From: SZUA-186 sp041552135
Lineage (GTDB): Bacteria; Pseudomonadota; Gammaproteobacteria; UBA9214
NCBI GenBank assembly: GCA_041552135.1
Contig: JBFELL010000186.1
Coordinates: forward strand, 1-5,449
Direction of reading: 5' to 3'
Length of the DNA: 5,449 bases
Position 1 is the stretch's first letter. Each line of letters opens with the position of its first letter. A program made the position numbers and the translations under genes. The notes beneath the pieces were generated by a model. That model did no database searches. It was not told the DNA's origin and saw only the letters and a program-made list of their open reading frames with translations. Positions 1 to 4,921 of this stretch are shown here, in pieces.

Positions 1-114
1 GAATCACACGGAAGATATCAAAATGGTTAATGACTATTCCGTGTTTTTCTGTGTGTTTCCGTGGCGAATTATTGGAGGTCAATGGGGACGACATCACATG
101 ATTCAGTGCCATTC
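1..114. repeat. Dispersed repeat, copy 1 (truncated by window edge)
   Basis: This segment recurs at 167-277. Bases 1-69 match 167-235 at 68 of 69 positions; the only difference is t at 50 against c at 216. After a 3-bp length difference, 74-114 match 237-277 at about 36 of 41 positions, and similarity stops at 114/277 in both. The left part is a hairpin family: the partial left arm at 1-13 (GAATCACACGGAA) faces the right arm at 47-64, which ends in TTTCCGTGG. The outermost five bases of the left arm, present in copy 2, would lie before base 1. The right part starts at GGAGGTCAATGGGGACGACA (74-93). No protein is recognisable in it. The near-identity of the hairpin part suggests recent duplication or ongoing copying, which is inference. 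Confidence 0.9.
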
Positions 115-127
115 TGATCAGGCCCTG

Positions 128-142
128 TGGCACTTACTTGAG
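128..142 (-). repeat. Short inverted copy of the repeat's end motif
   Basis: The reverse complement of 128-142 reads CTCAAGTAAGTGCCA. It matches 260-274 (CTCAAGTCAGTGCCA) in repeat copy 2 at 14 of 15 positions, in the opposite orientation. Locally, AGTGCCA at 105-111 and TGGCACT at 128-134 form a perfect 7-bp inverted repeat around a 16-base spacer containing TGATCA. The 47 bases between the two large repeats (115-161) are therefore not wholly unrelated sequence, and end motifs facing each other may bound a small element. The match is short, so chance is not excluded. Confidence 0.5.
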
Positions 143-161
143 CCCCAGTCCTGATACATAG

Positions 162-277
162 CCACGGAATCACACGGAAGATATCAAAATGGTTAATGAC
201 TATTCCGTGTTTTTCCGTGTGTTTCCGTGGCGAATCGGAGGTCAATGGGGACGACATTACTCAAGTCAGTGCCATTC
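162..277. repeat. Dispersed repeat, copy 2, with long hairpin; overlaps pgeF 3' end
   Basis: This is the complete copy. The left arm 162-179 (CCACGGAATCACACGGAA) pairs with the right arm 213-230 at 17 of 18 positions, leaving a 33-base loop. The right side has a 10-base period: TTCCGTGT at 203 and 213, and TTCCGTGG at 223. A second module (237-277) follows, beginning GGAGGTCAATGGGGACGACA and ending TCAGTGCCATTC. That last 12-mer (266-277) is also the end of pgeF on the minus strand, reading GAA TGG CAC TGA. From memory, hairpins with CACACGGAAA-type arms are scattered through many environmental bacterial genomes; I could not check this. The hairpin could also slow or end pgeF transcription, but no T-run follows it, so I do not call a terminator. 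Confidence 0.88.
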
Positions 278-1030
278 GGCCTGATCCGGGGCATCTTCCA
301 GCCAGATCAGGCTGGCCATGCGGCCGCTGCGGGCACCGTCGCGGCGATAGGAATAGAAGTGCGCCGGCTCCCGGAAGGTGCAGCGCTCCCCGCCATAGAC
401 GGCATCGACACCAACGGCCGCGAGACGCTGGCGCGCCAGCCGGTAGAGATCGGCCTGCCAGCCGCCCGACGGCGCGGGCTGGAAGGCCTCCGCCGCGATG
501 GCTGCATGCGATACGAACGCGGCACGCACCTCCTCGCCCACCACATAGGCCGGGGCGCTGATCGCCGGGCCCAGCCAGGCCAGCAGGTCCGACGCGGGGC
601 AGCATAACGCCGCCACGGTCGCCTCGATCACCCCGGCCGCCAGTCCGCGCCAGCCGGCATGCGCGGCCGCCACCCGCGTCCCTTCCCGGTCACACAGCAG
701 CAGCGGCAGGCAGTCTGCCGTCAACACGCCGCAGACGATACCGGCCTCAACCGCAAACGCCGCATCGGCCTCGGGTGACGCACCACAACACCCGGCATCC
801 ACCACGCGCACGCCGTGCACCTGCCGCAGCCAGACCGGTGAGGACGGCAGCGACAGGGCCGCGGCGAGATGCGCCCGGTTCTGCGCGACCCGCGCCGGAT
901 CATCGCCCACGTGGTCGGCCAGATTCAGACTGGCGTAGCCGTCCGTGCTGACCCCGCCGGCGCGCGTCGTCGTGGCGGCGTGCACATGGGCCGGGGCCGG
1001 CCAGTCCGGCCTGATGAAGGTTTCAACCAT
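266..1030 (-). CDS. pgeF: Peptidoglycan editing factor PgeF (YfiH / laccase-domain, DUF152 family)
   Basis: The 254-residue protein aligns along nearly its whole length with E. coli YfiH. The three metal-ligand motifs are present: QVHG (H72), TADCLP (C107) and HAGWRG (H124). LAWLGPAI, ARQRLAAVGV and FYSYRRD follow, and the family's usual end RMASLIWL. Family members are described as polyphenol oxidase/purine-nucleoside-acting enzymes. In E. coli PgeF is a cytoplasmic factor that clears peptidoglycan precursors in which MurC placed L-Ser instead of L-Ala. I chose the ATG at 1030 because residues from MVETFIRPDW align with the start of YfiH, and it overlaps the rluD stop by 8 bp (1023-1030), favouring translational coupling. 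A weak AGGTGG lies just upstream. An in-frame ATG at 1051 would add 7 residues and is less likely. Oddity: about ten residues follow IWL, and the last three plus the stop lie in a dispersed repeat. Confidence 0.95.
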   Translation of the reverse strand: MVETFIRPDWPAPAHVHAATTTRAGGVSTDGYASLNLADHVGDDPARVAQNRAHLAAALSLPSSPVWLRQVHGVRVVDAGCCGASPEADAAFAVEAGIVCGVLTADCLPLLLCDREGTRVAAAHAGWRGLAAGVIEATVAALCCPASDLLAWLGPAISAPAYVVGEEVRAAFVSHAAIAAEAFQPAPSGGWQADLYRLARQRLAAVGVDAVYGGERCTFREPAHFYSYRRDGARSGRMASLIWLEDAPDQAEWH

Positions 1031-1991
1031 CGCCACCTGCCTGCTCGGCATCCGCTCGCAGGGTCTCGATCAGTGCCTGCATGTCCGGCGGCATCGGCGC
1101 CTCCCACGACACCGGCTCACCGCTTGCGGGGTGGCGGAAGGCCAGCCGCTCGGCATGCAGCGCCTGGCGCCGGAAGCGCTGCAGTACCGCCCTGAGCGCC
1201 TCACCGGCACCCCGGGGCAGGCGCAGGCGGCCGCCATAGACCGGGTCGCCCACGACCGGGCAGTGGATGTGGGCCATGTGGACGCGGATCTGGTGGGTAC
1301 GCCCGGTCTCCAGCTGTAGCCGCACCAGGGTATGGGCACGATAGCGCTCCACTACGCGGTAGTGCGTGCGGGCCGGCTTGCCGCCAGCCACCACGGCCAT
1401 GCGCTTGCGATCTACCGGGTGGCGCCCGACCGGTGCCTCGACCTCGCCGCCGGCCGTCAGCACGGTGTTGACCACGGCCAGGTATTCCCGGCGTATCTCG
1501 CGGGCCTGCAGGGCCGCCACCAGCCGGTTGTGTGCCGCCAGGTTGCGCGCCACCATCATCAGGCCGCTGGTGTCCTTGTCGAGGCGGTGCACGATGCCGG
1601 CGCGCGGCAGCGCCGCCAGGGCGGGATCGTGGTGCAGCAGGGCATTTTGCAGCGTGCCGTCCGGATTGCCTGCCGCCGGGTGCACGACCAGGCCGGGTGG
1701 CTTGTTGATTACCAGCACGTCGGCATCCTCGTAGACAATCGCCAGCGGTATCGCCTGCGGCTGGCAGGCCGACTCCACCGCGACCTCGGCATCGATCTGC
1801 ACCCGCTCGCCCCCCAGGACGATTTCGCGCGTTTTCGGGATGCGGCCGTCGAGGCTGACCTGGCCGCTGCGGATCCACTGCTGCAGGCGGCTGCGGGAGT
1901 AGTCCGGCACCAGCTCGGCCAGCGCCTGGTCCAGCCGGCGACCACGCATGGACTCCGGGATGCTGACCGACAGGTGAATGGAATGCGACAT
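1023..1991 (-). CDS. rluD: 23S rRNA pseudouridine synthase RluD
   Basis: The 322-residue cytoplasmic enzyme isomerises uridines to pseudouridine in helix 69 of 23S rRNA (U1911, U1915 and U1917 in E. coli), aiding late 50S assembly. An N-terminal S4 RNA-binding domain (about residues 18-70) contains RLDQALAELVPDYSRSRLQQ. The RluA-family catalytic domain follows: VINKPPGLVVHPAAG (94-108), the signature GIVHRLDKDTSGL (132-144) with catalytic Asp138, then GRTHQIRVHMAHI and GDPVYGG. Length and order match E. coli RluD. The ATG at 1991 gives the expected N-terminus (MSHSIHLSV...), though no strong Shine-Dalgarno is visible. rluD is the first gene of a two-gene unit with pgeF and starts 83 bp from the divergent bamD, the gene order known from E. 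coli. The S4 domain and neighbourhood favour RluD over RluC, RluA or TruC. Confidence 0.97.
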   Translation of the reverse strand: MSHSIHLSVSIPESMRGRRLDQALAELVPDYSRSRLQQWIRSGQVSLDGRIPKTREIVLGGERVQIDAEVAVESACQPQAIPLAIVYEDADVLVINKPPGLVVHPAAGNPDGTLQNALLHHDPALAALPRAGIVHRLDKDTSGLMMVARNLAAHNRLVAALQAREIRREYLAVVNTVLTAGGEVEAPVGRHPVDRKRMAVVAGGKPARTHYRVVERYRAHTLVRLQLETGRTHQIRVHMAHIHCPVVGDPVYGGRLRLPRGAGEALRAVLQRFRRQALHAERLAFRHPASGEPVSWEAPMPPDMQALIETLRADAEQAGGDG

Positions 1992-2074
1992 GTTCAGCCG
2001 GGGTATGGGTTATACTCTGCGACCTGCACCGGACAGGTTCGTCCTTAGATCGTTGATTTTGATACCTTAACACC
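1992..2074. promoter_or_regulatory. Divergent promoter region between rluD and bamD
   Basis: These 83 bp are the only space for promoters of the two divergent genes. TATACT at 2011-2016 is a good -10 candidate on the plus strand. The overlapping TATAAC on the minus strand (complement of 2009-2014) could serve rluD, since GTTATA is close to symmetric. No convincing TTGACA-like -35 lies at the proper spacing for either direction. The bases just before the bamD ATG (GATACCTTAACACC) lack a clear Shine-Dalgarno, as do those before rluD. If both -10 elements are used, the promoters would overlap and compete, which is inference. Confidence 0.4.
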
Positions 2075-2899
2075 ATGCGTTTGTCGAGTTATTTTGTACT
2101 TTTCGTGCTGCTCCTGGGCAGCGGCTGCTCGCTGCTGCCGGAACAGGTCGACAAGACCAAGGACTGGTCCGCCAGCCAGCTGTATGCCGCTGCCAAGGAG
2201 GCAATGAGCGAGAAGAATTACGAGAAAGCGATCGACTACTTCGAAAAACTCGAGGCGCGCTATCCGTTTGGCCGCTATGCCCAGCAGGCGCAGCTGGAAA
2301 TCGCCTACGCCTACTACAAGTACGACGAACCCGAGGCCGCGATTGCTGCCGCCGACCGTTTCATCAAGGTCTACCCGCGCCACCCGAACGTCGATTACGC
2401 CTGGTACATCAAGGGACTGATCAACACGAACCGCGGCAAGACGCTGGTGGACAAGTTCCTGCCTCAGGACCCGTCGGAACGCGACCTGTCGTCCATGCGC
2501 GATGCCTACGACGATTTCCACGAACTGACCCGGCGCTATCCCAACAGCAAGTACTACCTGGACTCGTCCCAGCGCATGGTGCACCTGCGCAACAACATGG
2601 CCCGCTACGAGTTGCATGTCGCCGACTTCTACATGCGCCGCGGCGCTTACATTGCCGCCGCCAACCGCGCGGAGTACGTCATCGAGAACTTCCAGCGCAC
2701 ACCCGCGGTACCCGAGGCGCTGGTTTACATGGTTCGCGCCTACAACAGGCTGGGCGTCGAGGACCTGGCCGGCGACGGGCTGCGGGTGCTGGAGCTGAAT
2801 TACCCGGACCACCCGGCCCTGCCGGCGCTGCGTGAAGGCCGGGACCCGGTGCGCGGCAAGCGCGGCTTCATGAGCTGGATCCTCGGAAGCCCGAGGTAA
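2075..2899 (+). CDS. bamD: Outer membrane protein assembly factor BamD (lipoprotein)
   Basis: The 274-residue protein begins with a lipoprotein signal peptide: MR, a hydrophobic run (residues 6-14), then LLLGSGC with the lipid-modified cysteine at C18. Ser at +2 fits outer-membrane sorting. The rest is helical tetratricopeptide-like repeats, with hallmark segments YEKAIDYFEKLEARYPFGRY (49-68), AYAYYKYDEPEAAIAAADRF, YPRHPNVDYAWYIKGL and RRYPNSKYYLDS (153-164). These match E. coli BamD (YfiO) in order and spacing. BamD sits on the inner face of the outer membrane, binds BamA and C-terminal signals of unfolded outer-membrane proteins, and with BamA forms the essential core of the BAM complex. 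It is slightly longer than E. coli BamD (about 245 residues), mostly at the C-terminus. Its last ten codons and stop overlap the convergent nadE. Oddity: Gly rather than Ala/Ser/Thr at -3 of the lipobox. Confidence 0.97.
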   Translation: MRLSSYFVLFVLLLGSGCSLLPEQVDKTKDWSASQLYAAAKEAMSEKNYEKAIDYFEKLEARYPFGRYAQQAQLEIAYAYYKYDEPEAAIAAADRFIKVYPRHPNVDYAWYIKGLINTNRGKTLVDKFLPQDPSERDLSSMRDAYDDFHELTRRYPNSKYYLDSSQRMVHLRNNMARYELHVADFYMRRGAYIAAANRAEYVIENFQRTPAVPEALVYMVRAYNRLGVEDLAGDGLRVLELNYPDHPALPALREGRDPVRGKRGFMSWILGSPR

Positions 2900-4502
2900 T
2901 CGGGTAACGACGGTCCCGGCCAAAGGCCCGCCGGGTAATCCTGACCCCGGGCGGCGCCTGGCGGCGCTTGTACTCGTTCCGGTCGACCATCCCGGCCACC
3001 TGCCTGACGACGGCCTCGTCGTAACCGTCAGCCACGATCTGCTCGATGCTCTGGTCGCGCTCGATGTAGCGCTCGAGGATCGGATCGAGTACCGCGTAGG
3101 GCGGCAGGCTATCCTCGTCCTTCTGGTCGGGCGCCAGTTCGGCAGACGGCGGACGGTCCAGCACACGCTGCGGGATGGCCGCGCCGAGTGCATTGCGCCA
3201 GTCCGCCAGGCGATACACCATCAGCTTGGGGACGTCCTTGAGCGGCGCGAAACCACCGGCCATGTCGCCGTAGAGCGTTGCATAACCGACCGACATTTCG
3301 CTCTTGTTGCCGGTGGTGAGCAGCATTTTGCCTGTTTTGTTGGACAGCGCCATGAGGATGGTGCCGCGGCAGCGGGCCTGGATGTTTTCCTCGGCGGCAT
3401 CGGGTGCGCTCTTGCTGAATGTCTCCGCCAGCGCCCCGAGAAACGCGTCAAACACCGGCTCGATGGAAATCTCGTGGTATTCCACCCCGAGCGCATCGGC
3501 CTCGGCGCGCGCATCCTGCCGGCTGATGTCTGCGGTATAGCGCGACGGCATCATGACTGCCTCGATCCGGTCCGCGCCGATGGCATCGACGGCGATCGCC
3601 AGCGTCAGCGCCGAGTCAATACCACCCGACAGCCCGATAATGACCCCCGGGAAGCCGTTCTTTTCGATGTAATCGTGCACGCCCAGCACCAGCACCCGGT
3701 AGATCGACTCCTCCGTGTCGAGGTGCGGCGCGCATTCACCCGGCAGCGGCATCACCGAGCCCGCATCGATGCTGAAATCCACGGGGTACAGTCCCTCGAC
3801 ACAACTCGGTGCACGCTGGACCACCCTGCCCTGCGCATCCAGCACCAGTGAACCGCCGTCGAACACCAGCTCGTCCTGACCGCCCACCAGGTTGACATAG
3901 ACAACCGGCAGGCCGGTTTCACTGGTGCGCTGCTCCAGCAGCACCTCGCGCTCGAAGCCCTTGCCGGCGTGATACGGCGAGGCGTTGAGATTGACCAGCA
4001 GCTGTGCACCGGCCGCAGCGGCCTGTCGGACCGGGCCCTCCTGCCAGACATCCTCGCAGATGGTAATGCCGACAGGCACGTCCCTGACGGTAATCACGCA
4101 GGCGGCCGTGCCCGGACTGAAGTAGCGCACCTCATCGAACACACCGTAGTTTGGCAGGTGCTGTTTCCGGTAACGGGCCATGACCTCGCCATTGTCTATC
4201 ACCGTGGCCACGTTATAGAGCGCGTCACCCTCCCGGGCCGGGTGGCCGACGATCGCCACCACGTCCTGCACCTCCCGGAGAATGCGCTGCATGGCCGCAT
4301 CGCAATCTTCCACAAAGTGCGGACGCAGCAGCAGGTCCTCGGGCGGATAGCCGGTCAGTGCAAGCTCTGGAAACACCACGATGTCGGCCTGCAGTTCCGC
4401 CGCCTGCCGGCAGGCCGCAATGATCCGCCCGGCGTTTACATCAATGGCACCCACCAGGAAATCCTGCTGGGCCATGACGATGCGCAGGTCAGGCGAAGAC
4501 AT
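2868..4502 (-). CDS. nadE: Glutamine-dependent NAD+ synthetase
   Basis: The 544-residue cytoplasmic enzyme catalyses the last step of NAD+ synthesis: ATP-dependent amidation of nicotinate adenine dinucleotide using ammonia released from glutamine. Two domains are clear. The N-terminal nitrilase-type glutaminase (about 5-255) has the Glu-Lys-Cys triad: E46 in VVFPELALTGYPPED, K113 in RYRKQHLPNYGVFDE and C149 in ITICEDVWQEG. The C-terminal synthetase (about 265-535) has the ATP-pyrophosphatase loop SGGIDS (292-297), then TTGNKSEMSVGYATLYGDMAGG (396-417) and KDVPKL. The end PPGVRITRRAFGRDRRYPI is typical of the two-domain bacterial form, unlike the ammonia-only NadE of E. coli. The ATG at 4502 gives the usual LRIVMAQ start; a second ATG at 4475 would clip that strand. 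No strong ribosome site is seen. The final residues and stop overlap bamD by 32 bp tail to tail. The gene upstream is sucD, across a 419-bp repeat-rich gap, so shared transcription is doubtful. Confidence 0.97.
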   Translation of the reverse strand: MSSPDLRIVMAQQDFLVGAIDVNAGRIIAACRQAAELQADIVVFPELALTGYPPEDLLLRPHFVEDCDAAMQRILREVQDVVAIVGHPAREGDALYNVATVIDNGEVMARYRKQHLPNYGVFDEVRYFSPGTAACVITVRDVPVGITICEDVWQEGPVRQAAAAGAQLLVNLNASPYHAGKGFEREVLLEQRTSETGLPVVYVNLVGGQDELVFDGGSLVLDAQGRVVQRAPSCVEGLYPVDFSIDAGSVMPLPGECAPHLDTEESIYRVLVLGVHDYIEKNGFPGVIIGLSGGIDSALTLAIAVDAIGADRIEAVMMPSRYTADISRQDARAEADALGVEYHEISIEPVFDAFLGALAETFSKSAPDAAEENIQARCRGTILMALSNKTGKMLLTTGNKSEMSVGYATLYGDMAGGFAPLKDVPKLMVYRLADWRNALGAAIPQRVLDRPPSAELAPDQKDEDSLPPYAVLDPILERYIERDQSIEQIVADGYDEAVVRQVAGMVDRNEYKRRQAPPGVRITRRAFGRDRRYPITSGFRGSSS

Positions 4503-4564
4503 CCGGAAAATACAGCAGTGAAGTAATCATCAGGGCATTATGCATGTTTGAACCACCAGAAGCC

Positions 4565-4609
4565 CACCGCAGAGACGCAGAGGGCGCAGAGGGCGCAGAG
4601 GGCGCAGAG
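4565..4609 (+). repeat. GCAGAG-type short periodic repeat, left copy
   Basis: It starts CACCGCAGAGACGCAGAG and continues into three perfect tandem units of GGCGCAGAG (4583-4591, 4592-4600, 4601-4609). Its first 27 bases (4565-4591) are the exact reverse complement of 4876-4902. From memory, CACCGCAGAGACGCAGAG-type sequences recur in many unrelated environmental bacterial genomes and often cause false small ORFs with runs of Leu-Arg-Pro or Ala-Pro-Ser. Their function is unknown to me. Confidence 0.9.
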
Positions 4610-4622
4610 AAGAAAAATAACT

Positions 4623-4649
4623 CACCGCAAAGACGCAAAGGACGCAAAG
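4623..4649 (+). repeat. GCAAAG-type variant of the same repeat
   Basis: It starts CACCGCAAAGACGCAAAG. Aligned without gaps to 4565-4591, it differs at 4 of 27 positions, and every difference is A here for G there. It lies in the same orientation as the left GCAGAG copy, about 13 bases after it. The pattern suggests two subfamilies of one repeat standing side by side rather than random drift. Confidence 0.85.
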
Positions 4650-4682
4650 CCAGAAAAATGTAAAACCCCTTCATCAAATGAG

Positions 4683-4750
4683 GCAGGAGCGACTTCAGTC
4701 GCGATTGGTTGCAGGCATTGAACTGAAATCGCGGCAGAAGTCGCTCCTGC
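4683..4750. repeat. REP/REPIN-like stem-loop of 68 bp
   Basis: The left arm 4683-4706 begins GCAGGAGCGACTTCAGTCGC. It pairs with the right arm 4727-4750, which ends AGAAGTCGCTCCTGC, at 22 of 24 positions around a 20-base loop. The arm resembles GGAGCGACTTCAGTCGCGA-type extragenic palindromes that I recall from Xanthomonadaceae, pseudomonads and relatives, where such pairs are mobilised by RAYT (REP-associated tyrosine) transposases. That family assignment is from memory. The element could also fold in RNA and protect or attenuate a transcript leaving sucD. No T-run follows directly on either strand, so an intrinsic terminator is not supported. Confidence 0.82.
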
Positions 4751-4755
4751 AATAT

Positions 4756-4779
4756 ACGTATCCCCGCTGGGGCATATGT
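4756..4779. other. Small hairpin next to the REP-like element
   Basis: Left arm ACGTATCCCC (4756-4765) pairs with right arm GGGGCATATGT (4769-4779) around the loop GCT. There are ten pairs, with one G-T wobble and one bulged C at 4773. No T-run follows on either strand. It could be a structured end of the neighbouring element or a chance fold. Confidence 0.35.
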
Positions 4780-4875
4780 TCCAGGTGCATCGGGTTCTGC
4801 CTGCTTAGCCTGAATCCAGATATTTACACTATGAATCAGAAATATTGATGGATCAGCAATGAATTGATTTTACGA

Positions 4876-4902
4876 CTCTGCGCCCTCTGCGTCTCTGCGG
4901 TG
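4876..4902 (-). repeat. GCAGAG-type repeat, right inverted copy
   Basis: On the minus strand it reads CACCGCAGAGACGCAGAG followed by GGCGCAGAG, and all 27 bases match the left copy (4565-4591). It lies 19 bp beyond the sucD stop. It lacks the two extra GGCGCAGAG units of the left copy. The identity ends sharply on both sides, giving a perfect 27-bp inverted repeat that brackets 284 bp. Confidence 0.9.
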
Positions 4903-4921
4903 AACGAGGTTATGGTTGATA

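Larger units (their letters stand above)
4503..4921. other. Repeat-rich intergenic region between sucD and nadE
   Basis: I find no convincing gene in these 419 bp. They hold GCAGAG-type repeats at both sides in inverted orientation (4565-4609 and 4876-4902), a GCAAAG variant (4623-4649), a REP-like stem-loop (4683-4750) and a small hairpin (4756-4779). The stretch 4780-4875 is AT-rich with no clear signal. nadE should have its promoter on the minus strand between about 4503 and 4564. TGCATAATG (complement of 4534-4542) is a possible -10 area, but no good -35 lies behind it. Confidence 0.75.

Noticed and set aside
162..230. Intrinsic terminator downstream of pgeF
   Set aside because: The stem is long but the loop is 33 bases and no T-run follows on the pgeF strand, so it does not fit a rho-independent terminator.
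69..257. Minus-strand ORF of 62 codons across the left repeat region
   Set aside because: It lies almost wholly inside the repeat and its spacer, resembles no protein family, and its frame follows the repeat rather than coding constraint.
1201..2076. Long alternative minus-strand ORF (291 codons) over rluD
   Set aside because: It is a Gly/Ala/Arg/Pro-rich shadow of rluD, whose own frame carries every catalytic motif.
2045..3193. Long minus-strand ORF (382 codons) antisense to bamD
   Set aside because: It covers bamD and part of nadE in another frame. Both have strong family matches, and the long open frame is explained by high GC.
3969..4526. Plus-strand ORF of 185 codons antisense to nadE
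   Set aside because: It is antisense to the conserved glutaminase domain, has no recognisable motif and no supporting context.
4565..4649. Possible CRISPR array
   Set aside because: The units are about 9 bp and contiguous, without unique spacers of constant length and without cas genes.
4683..4750. Intrinsic terminator of sucD
   Set aside because: It is 172 bp past the sucD stop and lacks an adjoining T-run. The arms fit a REP-type repeat better.
4489..4752. Minus-strand ORF of 87 codons upstream of nadE
   Set aside because: Its translation is the Leu-Arg-Pro and Ala-Pro-Ser runs produced by the GCAGAG/GCAAAG repeats plus one arm of the stem-loop, a known kind of false ORF.
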